Source of the DNA: JAPXRI01 sp033813635
GTDB taxonomy: Bacteria > Bacillota > Clostridia > Oscillospirales > QAMX01
DNA length: 19,623 bases
Direction: 5' to 3'
Assembly: GCA_033813635.1 (NCBI GenBank)
Contig: JAPXRI010000043.1
Location: 1 to 19,623 of the forward strand
Part shown: positions 1 through 7,248 of the stretch, in pieces
How the letters are laid out: each line of letters opens with the position of its first letter
How positions within the stretch are numbered: position 1 is the stretch's first letter
The notes under the pieces: model-generated
The model's database searches: none
Seen by the model: the letters and a program-made list of their open reading frames with translations, nothing else
Told to the model about the DNA's origin: nothing
Position numbers and translations under genes: made by a program

Positions 1-9
1 CACTGTTCA

Positions 10-84
10 TGCGGGAATGGACACTTCCTTTCGGCTGATTGTTGTGTGGTAACTCAATCTTAACCGATGTGTCCCATTCTCGCA
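10..84. repeat. Imperfect inverted repeat at left edge
   Basis: The arm at 10-24 (TGCGGGAATGGACAC) and the arm at 69-84 (GTGTCCCATTCTCGCA) are reverse complements except for one substitution and one extra base. They are separated by 44 bp. The arms could form a hairpin, be the ends of a small element, or be a paired protein site. No complete gene lies between them. Confidence 0.55.
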
Positions 85-111
85 CTATTTTTTTTCCACT
101 GTCCAATATGT

Positions 112-127
112 ATTGTAGCGCTACAAT
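112..127. promoter_or_regulatory. 16-bp perfect palindrome, candidate operator
   Basis: ATTGTAGCGCTACAAT is a perfect palindrome. It ends 28 bp upstream of the -35 box of the TerB operon. Its place and symmetry suit a dimeric regulator. No regulator gene is present in this part of the window, so the binding protein would be encoded elsewhere. Chance occurrence is possible but unlikely for 16 bp. Confidence 0.45.
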
Positions 128-155
128 GTTTGCTCCGGGGTAGTCCGATTTTCTC

Positions 156-184
156 TTGCATTCCTTTTTGAAAATCGGTATAAT
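156..184 (+). promoter_or_regulatory. SigA-type promoter of the TerB/ATPase/helicase operon
   Basis: A consensus -10 TATAAT (179-184) lies 17 bp after a weak -35 TTGCAT (156-161). Transcription would begin near 191, giving a leader of about 90 nt before the ATG at 280. No other promoter of this quality is seen before the next two genes, so it probably drives all three. Confidence 0.7.
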
Positions 185-279
185 AGATAATGTATATTCA
201 GTTTTTGCATATAACCTTCTGCAGGTCGTAAAAGGCTTTCGGCTCCGTTGTACTACGTGTGAAGGGCGATATTGATCAA

Positions 280-2406
280 ATGGACAGGTATTTCGGCGAT
301 ATAGACATCCCCGCGAGAGCGGAACAGGAGGAAATCTCCGTTCCGCTCGACTTAAAAATCAACTTTGCGTACCAGCGGGAGGAGCATAGGCTTTGCCTTG
401 AAATCTTGTCCGTGATGAAACCGCTTCGCTACGACGGGGGCGGCAGAATCTCGGACGGCGAGAGCTTTTTCAAGCTTGCACCGCTGAAAATACTCGACCC
501 GTTTTTATCCGCTAAAAAGTATATTTACGGGAAATATATGAAAATATTTCTGCGCGTGTTGCTGCCCAAGCTGAAAAGAGACGGGCTCAAAGTCAGCTGC
601 GGGCTTTGGATTGCGGACCGCCCGGCTGTAAGCGTCGACGTCAGGTTGGTTTTCGGCGGTACGGTTAAATACGATGTCGCGTGGAACGCGGACCCGGCCG
701 ACCTCAGCGAAATAATCGGTCTTACGGGATTTCTCGAGACGGACGGCATATTATATCAAGGCACCTTCGAATCGGTTCGGAAAATACCGCAGCAGAACGG
801 GAGCTACAGCCTTTCGGGCAACGACGCGGTGGAGTTCGCTTCCCTGGCGGAGAACATGCCGGCGTTTTTCACTGGCAGCGGCATGCCTTATCTGCGCATG
901 CTCTCGCGAAGACCGGCGAAAAGAGTTCCGGAAAGGCCGCCGCGGGACGAAGGAAAAACGGCGGAGGCGGAGGTTGATATCCCCGCGAAAGAGATAAATC
1001 AGCCGGAACCGAGGGTTTTCGACGGGCCGGTGCTGATTTCGGCGACGATCCGCCCGCACCCCCCGGCCGGAGGCGACAGGTTTGTCAAATTTGCCGCCGA
1101 TGCGAAGCGCTTTGACGGATATAGACATGAGAAGACGGATTACCGGCCGTTTTCGGCCTATTGGCCGACCTACGAGAGCATGACGAAGGACAGACGGGAC
1201 TGGTATTTTTACTGGAGAAGCGAGTTTTTAAACGGAAACGCGCTGAAAACGGATATTTCATACCTCTATGTGGCGCTTTACGAGTGTGTCAACATCTCCT
1301 GCGGAGACGCCGAGACGGCTTATGACCGGATGGTTTCGATCTGGAAGGCATATCGCGGGGATTACCCGGTGCTTGACCGATATGTGCCGGGCTGGTGTTT
1401 TGATTTTATACTGATCAACAGGCTCGACAGAAAGCTTGCCGATGCGTTCGGCGGCCTCACTCTTGACAGTGCCATCTTTATGCCGGTGCCGGAGGTCTAT
1501 TTCGAGGATTGCCTCAGAGACGGGCTCAGCGCGCTGCCGCTCGAACTGTTCGATCTTTTCAGCACCTATTCGCCCTGCAGGAGCAGATTTTTCGCCGGGC
1601 ACGAGGCGCTCGTGCGGGAGGGCGTTAAAAACGCGCTCCGGGGGCTGGAGGTACTGATAAAAAAGGTCAAGGGTAAGACGCTGCTCGAATGCTTCGAGCC
1701 GGAACCGAAAAAATACATCTATGTCAGCTACAGGAGCGCGGTTTGCGGCAAAGCCGCGTCAAAACGAATCGAGCTGGCGTACAGGCCCTACAGCCGGAGC
1801 GTCGCGCTGAAGAGCTTTGTCGGGGATGTCCTGCGGCACACGGAGAATCTGCTGAGAAAAAAGGCACGCTATCCCGGCAGACTCCGCTGCGGAACGCTGA
1901 GGCCGGAAATCGCGGCCGCCGTAGAGAGGGCGCTTAACACCCCCGCCGCGGTCTCTGAAAAAGCCGCGGCGGAGTCCGTCAGCGTGGACCTCGAAAAAGC
2001 CCTCGCCCTTGAGGCGGACTCCTGGGAGAACACGAAAAAGCTGATCGAAGCTGCCGGAGGGGCGGAGGAACTCTCAACCGAACCGGAGGCAGATCCGGAA
2101 AAACCGGAGCCGCCTTTGCCGACGCAGAACGGGGACGAAAAAGATGAGGACGGGGACCCGTGGGGGATGTTTGCCGGCTCGCTGTCGGAGTTGGAAAGGC
2201 GGATGCTCGAAGCACTTCTCAGAGGCGCGTCGGTGGAGGAGCTTTCACGGACTGCCGGGGAGGCTTTCACCTTTCCGGAAACAGTTTTCGGGGAGATCAA
2301 CTCGCGCTTTTCGGATCTTTTCTGCGACGTGCTTGTTAATCTGTCACCCGAACCGGAGATTATAGACGACTACCGCGAGGACATCGCGGCGGCGTTGGAC
2401 ATATAG
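280..2406 (+). CDS. TerB-N / TerB-C domain protein
   Basis: This roughly 708-residue cytosolic protein has the TerB-N/TerB-C architecture known from tellurite-resistance-associated stress and DNA-processing loci. Residues are counted from the alternative GTG at 259. The TerB-N-like part spans about 290-460, beginning around YRPFSAYWPTYESM with DRRDWYFYWRSEF soon after. The TerB-C-like part spans about 575-715 (VDLEKALALEADSWENTKKL; ending IIDDYREDIAAAL). An acidic, proline-rich linker lies at about 605-635. Residues 1-220 match no family I recognise. There is no signal peptide or membrane segment. The ATG at 280 is preferred because GAAGGG lies upstream, though spaced long; the GTG at 259 has no SD. 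TerB-N/C domains carry conserved acidic residues and are thought to bind metal; the biochemical role is unknown. It is the first gene of a three-gene operon with an ATPase and a helicase. Confidence 0.8.
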   Translation: MDRYFGDIDIPARAEQEEISVPLDLKINFAYQREEHRLCLEILSVMKPLRYDGGGRISDGESFFKLAPLKILDPFLSAKKYIYGKYMKIFLRVLLPKLKRDGLKVSCGLWIADRPAVSVDVRLVFGGTVKYDVAWNADPADLSEIIGLTGFLETDGILYQGTFESVRKIPQQNGSYSLSGNDAVEFASLAENMPAFFTGSGMPYLRMLSRRPAKRVPERPPRDEGKTAEAEVDIPAKEINQPEPRVFDGPVLISATIRPHPPAGGDRFVKFAADAKRFDGYRHEKTDYRPFSAYWPTYESMTKDRRDWYFYWRSEFLNGNALKTDISYLYVALYECVNISCGDAETAYDRMVSIWKAYRGDYPVLDRYVPGWCFDFILINRLDRKLADAFGGLTLDSAIFMPVPEVYFEDCLRDGLSALPLELFDLFSTYSPCRSRFFAGHEALVREGVKNALRGLEVLIKKVKGKTLLECFEPEPKKYIYVSYRSAVCGKAASKRIELAYRPYSRSVALKSFVGDVLRHTENLLRKKARYPGRLRCGTLRPEIAAAVERALNTPAAVSEKAAAESVSVDLEKALALEADSWENTKKLIEAAGGAEELSTEPEADPEKPEPPLPTQNGDEKDEDGDPWGMFAGSLSELERRMLEALLRGASVEELSRTAGEAFTFPETVFGEINSRFSDLFCDVLVNLSPEPEIIDDYREDIAAALDI

Positions 2407-2433
2407 GGCAAAAAACGAAAGGAATGGTCATTG

Positions 2434-3756
2434 ATGGCTGAAAAAAGACCGGCGGTACCGCGCCGCATATCCGCGGCGATCCTGAACTCGCTGTCGGCGG
2501 GCGTCGTGCCGAGAACCGGACTTGAATATATCGCAATCGGACGGACAAACGAGATCAACGCCCTGCTCGAGGACCTCGCGAACACCGAGAGCGGCGGCTC
2601 CGCATTCCGGTTGATCACCGGGCGCTACGGGAGCGGCAAGAGCTTTCTTATTCAGCTGATGCGCTCCCACGCGATGGAACGGGGCTTCGCCACGGCGGAC
2701 GCTGACCTATCGCCGGAGCGGAGGCTGACCGGATCGAAAGGGCAGGGACTCGCAACCTACCGGGAGCTGATTAAAAACCTCTCGCTGAAAGCGTCGCCGG
2801 ACGGAGGCGGGCTGCCGGTGATCCTTAGCCGATGGATTGCCTCGCTGCAGGTGACGGCCGCGAAGGAAAACGGGTTCGCCCCGGGCTCGGCCGAGCTGAA
2901 AAAAGCCGTCGAGACCGCGGTGCTGGAGACCGTCACCGGTTTCGAGAACATGGTGCACGGATTCGATTTTTCCGCGGCGATCATTACCTATTACCGTGGC
3001 GTGACGGAAAACGACGACGGGAAAAAGCAGGCGGCGCTGCGCTGGCTCAGGGGCGAATTCGCGACAAAGACCGAGGCGAGAGCGGCCCTGCCCGTTTCGG
3101 CGATCATCGACGACGACAGCTGGTACGACTATCTTAAGCTGATTACCGCACTGGTAACCGCCGCCGGGCAGAAGGGCCTCGTCGTCTTTATTGACGAGGC
3201 GGTGAACCTCTACAAAATCGTTCAGACCAACTCCCGCGAGGCAAACTACGAAAAGCTTCTGACCATATTCAACGACGCGACCCAGGGGCGGCTCTCCAAC
3301 CTCGCTTTTGTCTTCGGCGGGACGCCGCAGTTTCTGGAGGACACGCGCCGGGGCCTTTTCAGCTACGAGGCACTCAGGTCGCGGCTGTCGGAGAACCGCT
3401 ACAGCGCTGCGGGCAGGCAGGATTTTTCCGCCCCGGTGCTGCGCCTTGAGACGCTTACACCGGAAGAACTGTTGGCGCTTCTAAAGCGCATTTTGTCAAT
3501 CCATGCCGAGCATTACGAGTGGACGCCGCCGGTAACCGACGCGCAGCTCGCGGCGCTGGTGGCGAATCTCGCAGGGCGCATGGGCGCGGACAGCATGCTC
3601 ACGCCGCGCGAAGTGGTGCGCGATTTCACCGGGCTTTTAAACATCCTGCGCCAGCACCCGGAGGAGAGCTTTGACAGTCTCGTAGCGTCGCTGGATATCA
3701 AGCCGGCCGACAAAGAGAGCGCGGCGGAGGAAGAATTCGCGGAATTCGAGCTGTAA
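2434..3756 (+). CDS. P-loop ATPase, DUF2791 / BREX ATP-binding (BrxD-like)
   Basis: This 440-residue AAA-like ATPase resembles the DUF2791 family, which includes BrxC/BrxD of BREX phage defence. Its length fits the short BrxD-like members rather than the much longer BrxC. Walker A is GRYGSGKS (63-70) and Walker B is VVFIDE (250-255). A sensor-like FVFGGTPQF follows at 292-300. The C-terminal LTPREVVRDFTGLLNIL (389-405) is typical of the family. No membrane segment is present. The ATG at 2434 is favoured over the TTG at 2431: AAAGGA (2418-2423) is 10 nt upstream. The gap from the TerB gene is only 27 bp. In BREX type 2, BrxD occurs beside a helicase, as it does here. An ATP-driven DNA-loading or remodelling role with the helicase is inferred. 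Confidence 0.85.
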   Translation: MAEKRPAVPRRISAAILNSLSAGVVPRTGLEYIAIGRTNEINALLEDLANTESGGSAFRLITGRYGSGKSFLIQLMRSHAMERGFATADADLSPERRLTGSKGQGLATYRELIKNLSLKASPDGGGLPVILSRWIASLQVTAAKENGFAPGSAELKKAVETAVLETVTGFENMVHGFDFSAAIITYYRGVTENDDGKKQAALRWLRGEFATKTEARAALPVSAIIDDDSWYDYLKLITALVTAAGQKGLVVFIDEAVNLYKIVQTNSREANYEKLLTIFNDATQGRLSNLAFVFGGTPQFLEDTRRGLFSYEALRSRLSENRYSAAGRQDFSAPVLRLETLTPEELLALLKRILSIHAEHYEWTPPVTDAQLAALVANLAGRMGADSMLTPREVVRDFTGLLNILRQHPEESFDSLVASLDIKPADKESAAEEEFAEFEL

Positions 3757-3794
3757 AGCGTTATAATTTGCATGTATGAAACGGAGGGAAGACC

Positions 3795-6074
3795 GTGCCG
3801 GACAATCCTTTTTACCTGCTGGCGCCGTTTATCCGGGAGTTTATCTACAACCGGGGCTGGACGAAGCTCCGCGGGATACAGGTGGCGGCCTGTCATGTGA
3901 TTTTCGAAACGGAAGACAACCTGCTGTTATCCGCCGGCACGGCCTCCGGTAAGACCGAGGCGGCTTTTTTCCCGATCCTCTCACAGTTTGACGCGGACCC
4001 GCCAGCGTCTGTGGGTGCGCTCTATATCGGACCGCTGAAAGCGCTGATCAACGACCAATTTGAGCGCCTAAACGACCTCTGCAGGGAGGCGGATATCCCC
4101 GTCTGGCACTGGCACGGCGACGTGGCCCAGTCGCACAAGGAAAAGCTTATCAAAAATCCGTCCGGCATTCTTCAGATCACGCCGGAGTCCCTCGAGGCGC
4201 TTTTAATGCACCGCCACAGCGACATTGTCAGGCTTTTCGGCGACCTCCGCTATGTGGTGATCGACGAGGTGCACGCGCTGATGCGTGGAGACCGGGGCGC
4301 GCAGGTGCTCTGTCTGCTGGAGCGGCTGTCGCGTATGGCCGGGGTGAATCCGCGGCGCATCGGCCTGTCGGCGACAATCGGGGACCTGGACCTCGCCGGG
4401 AAATGGCTCGGCTCCGGCACAGGGAGAGCGACAGCGACTCCGAAGATCGAGGTAGCGGGCACGCGCTGGCGGCTGTCGATGGCGCATTTCTATACCTCGG
4501 GAGATAAAAAAGGGGCGAAAGAAGCCGAGGAGCCGCCGGAGCGGGAAAACGGCGCGCAAATCGAGGTTCTGACCGCGGAGCCGGAGGAAGTGAAAAAAGA
4601 AGATCTCGCGCCCGAGAGCGCGGACGCGGGACTTGCGTATATTTTTGAACACACGCGGGGCAAAAAATGCCTTGTTTTCTCGAACAGCCGCGAGGAGTGC
4701 GAGGCTGTGACCTCGACCCTCAGACAGTACTGCGAGCTGAAAAACGAGCCGGACAGGTTTTATATCCACCACGGCAACCTCTCCGCCTCATACCGCGAGG
4801 ACGCCGAGAGCGCGATGAAGGATGAGACGAACCGCTTTACGACCGTGACCACCGCGACGCTTGAGCTGGGCATCGACATCGGGCTCCTCGAGCGGGCGTT
4901 CCAGCTCGGCGCGCCGTTTACCGTGTCCTCCTTTCTGCAGCGGATGGGGCGCACGGGCAGAAGGGGAGCGCCGCCGGAAATGTGGTTTGTGATCAGGGAG
5001 GAGGAGCAGCTTCCGACGGCGCCGCTGCCCCAGCTGATTCCCTGGGAGCTTTTGCGGGCAATCGCGCTGGTGCAGCTCTATCTGGAGGACCGCTGGGTCG
5101 AGCCGCCGAAGACGGGCAGGCTGCCCTACAGCCTTTTATACCACCAGACGATGTGCACGCTCGCCGGGGCGGGAGAGCTGCGCCCGGCGGAGCTTGCGGC
5201 GCGGGTGCTGACGCTTACGCCGTTTAAAAACATCTCACAGGAGGACTATAAGTGCCTCCTGAACCACATGCTCGTGACCGGGCATCTGCAGAGGACGGAC
5301 GAGCGCGGGCTGATCATCGGGCTGAAGGGCGAGCGCCAGGTCAACTCGTATAAGTTTTTCGCGGTCTTCAAGGAAAATGAGGATTACACGGTGCGCTGGA
5401 AATCCCAGGAGCTCGGGACGATCGTGCTGCCGCCGCCGGTGGGCGAGCGGATTGCGCTCGCAGGGCGGGTCTGGGTGATCACCGAGCTCGATTACAAAAA
5501 GAAGCTGATCTTCGTCGAACCGGTCAAAGGACAGGTTCCCGCGTTCTTCGGGCTCTGTCCCGGGGACATCAACACGCGGGTGCTGGAGCGGATGAAAACG
5601 GCGCTCTACGAGAGCAGGACCTACCCGTACCTTCTGCAAAACGCGAAGGACAGGCTTGCCGAGGCGCGGCTCCTCGTTTCCAACGCGGACGCGCTGGGAA
5701 ACCCGCTCATCTATCTCGGCGGCGAGACCTGGTGCCTGTTCCCGTGGCTCGGTACCTACGCGTTCCTGGCGCTGGAGCGGTTCTTAAAGCTCAAATGCGC
5801 GCCGGAGCTTTCGCTCACCGCGGTGGAGTCGGTAAGGCCGTATTACATCACGTTTAAAATGCGGCGTTCGCCGGACGAGTTCCTGGAGGCGATCAGGGAT
5901 ATTGCCTCCCGCCCGCTGGACCCGATGGAGCTTTTATACCCGGGCGAGGTACCGGTGTTTGAAAAATACGACGAGTTCGTGCCGGACGAGTTGGTGAGAA
6001 AGGGCTTTGCCTACGGCGTGCTGGACACCGAGGGAATGCTTGAAAGGGTAAGAGAGCTCGGCAGAGAGGATTAA
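3795..6074 (+). CDS. Lhr-like DEVH superfamily 2 helicase (BrxHI-like)
   Basis: This 759-residue ATP-dependent nucleic-acid helicase has all core motifs: Q29 in RGIQVAA, motif I AGTASGKT (47-54), DEVH (157-160), SAT (192-194), and motif VI QRMGRTGRRG (382-391). A charged insert lies between the two RecA-like lobes, at about 235-275. Residues 400-759 are an accessory region consistent with Lhr-type helicases, which translocate on DNA. The GTG start is supported by GGAGG (3783-3787) 7 nt upstream. It is the last gene of the operon, 38 bp after the ATPase, and is followed by a terminator. Lhr-like helicases called BrxHI occur with BrxD-type ATPases in some BREX loci. The pairing here suggests one functional complex. 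A housekeeping Lhr-like repair helicase is less likely given the neighbours. Confidence 0.88.
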   Translation: MPDNPFYLLAPFIREFIYNRGWTKLRGIQVAACHVIFETEDNLLLSAGTASGKTEAAFFPILSQFDADPPASVGALYIGPLKALINDQFERLNDLCREADIPVWHWHGDVAQSHKEKLIKNPSGILQITPESLEALLMHRHSDIVRLFGDLRYVVIDEVHALMRGDRGAQVLCLLERLSRMAGVNPRRIGLSATIGDLDLAGKWLGSGTGRATATPKIEVAGTRWRLSMAHFYTSGDKKGAKEAEEPPERENGAQIEVLTAEPEEVKKEDLAPESADAGLAYIFEHTRGKKCLVFSNSREECEAVTSTLRQYCELKNEPDRFYIHHGNLSASYREDAESAMKDETNRFTTVTTATLELGIDIGLLERAFQLGAPFTVSSFLQRMGRTGRRGAPPEMWFVIREEEQLPTAPLPQLIPWELLRAIALVQLYLEDRWVEPPKTGRLPYSLLYHQTMCTLAGAGELRPAELAARVLTLTPFKNISQEDYKCLLNHMLVTGHLQRTDERGLIIGLKGERQVNSYKFFAVFKENEDYTVRWKSQELGTIVLPPPVGERIALAGRVWVITELDYKKKLIFVEPVKGQVPAFFGLCPGDINTRVLERMKTALYESRTYPYLLQNAKDRLAEARLLVSNADALGNPLIYLGGETWCLFPWLGTYAFLALERFLKLKCAPELSLTAVESVRPYYITFKMRRSPDEFLEAIRDIASRPLDPMELLYPGEVPVFEKYDEFVPDELVRKGFAYGVLDTEGMLERVRELGRED

Positions 6075-6097
6075 GCTTAAGGAAAAACGCCGGAAAA

Positions 6098-6109
6098 GGG
6101 CGCTTGCCC
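6098..6109. other. Small GC hairpin after the helicase gene
   Basis: GGGC (6098-6101) and GCCC (6106-6109) enclose a GCTT loop. With no T-run behind it, it is probably not a terminator on its own. It may protect the 3' end of the transcript. Confidence 0.3.
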
Positions 6110-6138
6110 GAAAAATACGCGCAGCGCGGTGATAAACT

Positions 6139-6172
6139 GTCCGCGGTTAAAGGCCGCGGGCTTTTTACTTTT
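6139..6172 (+). terminator. Rho-independent terminator of the TerB operon
   Basis: GTCCGCGG (6139-6146) pairs with CCGCGGGC (6154-6161), with one G-T wobble and a 7-nt loop. CTTTTTACTTTT follows. It lies 65 bp past the helicase stop. Confidence 0.85.
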
Positions 6173-6181
6173 ATGCCCTCC

Positions 6182-6211
6182 TTTGCATAGGATAAAGTGT
6201 CGCCGTTATTT
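6182..6211 (+). promoter_or_regulatory. Weak candidate promoter before the DUF3298 gene
   Basis: TTGCAT (6182-6187) is followed after 18 bp by TATTTT (6206-6211). Both boxes are poor. It is listed because the gene lies after a strong terminator and needs its own promoter. I see no better candidate. Confidence 0.3.
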
Positions 6212-6231
6212 TATGAAAAGGAGGGAGTACA

Positions 6232-6273
6232 GATATCCGGTAAATGTGCGGACCTGTTTTTAAATCGGATATC
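6232..6273. repeat. 8-bp inverted repeat in the DUF3298 leader
   Basis: GATATCCG (6232-6239) pairs perfectly with CGGATATC (6266-6273). The second arm lies within the perfect palindrome CGGATATCCG (6266-6275), just before the presumed start. An SD-like AAAAGGAGGGAG (6216-6225) lies upstream of the first arm. It is too far from the ATG at 6282 unless this hairpin brings them closer. Confidence 0.45.
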
Positions 6274-6281
6274 CGTATCAT

Positions 6282-6959
6282 ATGGCACAGGATATTCGCG
6301 CGAAAACGAAGATGAAGGAGATAAAGCGTGAGTTTCGATATGACGGCGTTGCGGTTATGACCGCAAAGGTACACTATCCTGAAATCACGCTGAACAATAG
6401 TCCGGCCGCCGCGAGGATTAATGGCCGGATCGGTGCGCAGGTGGAACGATATTTGCGCTATGTATCGGGCGCTCTGTACCGGGAAGCGGTGAGGTCGTAC
6501 CGCTATTCCAAAGAGAACAACTTTCCGATTCGCCCGTTTGACACCGTACTGCAGTATCAGATCACCTATAACGACAACTGCCACTTAAGCGCGTACCGCG
6601 ACCAATACGAGTACACGGGCGGTGCGCACGGCAACACGGTCAGAATGTCGGATACATGGAGCCTTTTCACGGGCAGGACGCTGCCGCTCCGGGCTTTCGT
6701 GGAAGCTCCGGATTACAGGCGTTTTCTTCTGGAAGAGATAATGAGGATAGCCGACGAAAACTACTCGCGGGACGAGCACATATATTTCGACAATTACCGC
6801 GAGCTAATCGTCAGATATTTCAACCGAAAAAGCTATTATCTGAAGCCGGACGGACTTGTTATCTTCTACGGACAGTATGAGATCGCGCCTTATTCCACGG
6901 GGATAGTCGAATTTCTCATTCCCTACGGGAGCGGCGTGAGGGAGCCGATGTGCATCTGA
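6282..6959 (+). CDS. DUF4163/DUF3298 domain protein
   Basis: This 225-residue protein resembles the DUF4163/DUF3298 family, also found as the extracellular part of RsiV-type anti-sigma factors. Signature segments are YEYTGGAHGN (109-118), YYLKPDGLVIFYGQYEIAPY (185-204) and the ending VEFLIPYG (209-216). Unlike RsiV it has no membrane segment or signal peptide, so it probably stays in the cytosol. Its function is unknown. The start is doubtful: neither the ATG at 6282 nor the one at 6312 (MKEIKREF) has an SD, and a stop at 6261 prevents extension to the good SD at 6216. A small frameshift near the 5' end cannot be excluded. The gene stands alone between two terminators. Confidence 0.75.
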   Translation: MAQDIRAKTKMKEIKREFRYDGVAVMTAKVHYPEITLNNSPAAARINGRIGAQVERYLRYVSGALYREAVRSYRYSKENNFPIRPFDTVLQYQITYNDNCHLSAYRDQYEYTGGAHGNTVRMSDTWSLFTGRTLPLRAFVEAPDYRRFLLEEIMRIADENYSRDEHIYFDNYRELIVRYFNRKSYYLKPDGLVIFYGQYEIAPYSTGIVEFLIPYGSGVREPMCI

Positions 6960-6962
6960 AAA

Positions 6963-7003
6963 CCGATAAAAACGGGGGAGCAGCGCTCCCTCTTTTTTAT
7001 CGG
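6963..7003. terminator. Bidirectional terminator after the DUF3298 gene
   Basis: The core hairpin GGGAGC (6976-6981) / GCTCCC (6985-6990) has a 3-nt loop. It is flanked by a perfect outer stem, CCGATAAAAA (6963-6972) with TTTTTATCGG (6994-7003). The A-tract and T-tract make it usable on either strand. Confidence 0.85.
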
Positions 7004-7157
7004 GGGGAGGAACAAATGTTACAATCGTGTAAATAAGGAAGGAATATGAAATAAATTGTAACATGGCGGTGAGAATTATAACATATATTTGGAAAAAAAG
7101 TCATAAATTGTTAAAATAAGTATTGAAAAATCAAAACCAAAATATTATAATACATAT
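7004..7157. other. AT-rich intergenic stretch with a 10-bp inverted repeat
   Basis: This stretch is far richer in A and T than the coding DNA around it. ATGTTACAAT (7016-7025) is repeated inverted as ATTGTAACAT (7055-7064), 29 bp apart. No convincing small gene is seen; the ATG at 7046 is followed almost at once by a stop. It probably holds upstream control sites for the promoter at 7123-7151. Confidence 0.5.
7123..7151 (+). promoter_or_regulatory. Strong SigA-type promoter of the methyltransferase/GH3/HD-GYP operon
   Basis: TTGAAA (7123-7128), a 17-bp spacer and TATAAT (7146-7151). An A-rich upstream stretch resembles an UP element. Transcription would begin near 7158. Confidence 0.85.
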
Positions 7158-7248
7158 TACCGCAAAATCAGAATACGGTATTATCGCTAACGGAAGGTGC
7201 GGCGCCCTCGTCGAGGGGCCGCAGATAATCGGGAAGGGCCCGGATTAA
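7158..7248 (+). promoter_or_regulatory. Structured 5' leader, possible cis-regulatory RNA
   Basis: The leader can fold into ATTATC (7180-7185) paired with GATAAT (7224-7229). That stem encloses a 12-nt one-sided loop and a long hairpin: TGCGGC/GCCGCA plus CCCTC/GAGGG, with one bulged G at 7204. A 5' stem TACCG (7158-7162) / CGGTA (7176-7180) competes for one base. A last small hairpin CGGG/CCCG (7230-7242) holds the ribosome site GGGAAGGG. I do not recognise a known riboswitch class. Stem complementarity is seen; a regulatory role is inferred. Confidence 0.45.

Larger units (their letters stand above)
1..258. other. Upstream intergenic region of the TerB operon, possible element border
   Basis: None of the three plus-strand frames is open for more than about 20 codons from position 1. 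On the minus strand, one frame stays open from about 358 down to the left edge. It has no ATG before the codon at 8-10, only a GTG at 83-85 and a TTG at 107-109. Its 1-240 portion reads like protein (for example VREWDTSVKIELPHNNQPKG), but I recognise no family. It could be the end of a partial gene or a decayed fragment. The region also holds the inverted repeat, a 16-bp palindrome and the TerB operon promoter, which argues for regulatory DNA. Confidence 0.4.

Noticed and set aside
259..6074. A complete BREX locus
   Set aside because: Only a BrxD-like ATPase and a BrxHI-like helicase are present. No PglZ, PglX, BrxA, BrxB or full-length BrxC is seen, and the first gene is a TerB-N/C protein.
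6171..6584. Minus-strand frame of 137 codons over the DUF3298 5' region
   Set aside because: It overlaps the terminator and the convincing DUF3298 coding sequence, and the product has no recognisable domain.
7158..7248. Assignment of the leader to a cyclic-di-GMP, SAM, ZTP or fluoride riboswitch
   Set aside because: The conserved core sequences of these classes, as far as I can recall them, are not present.
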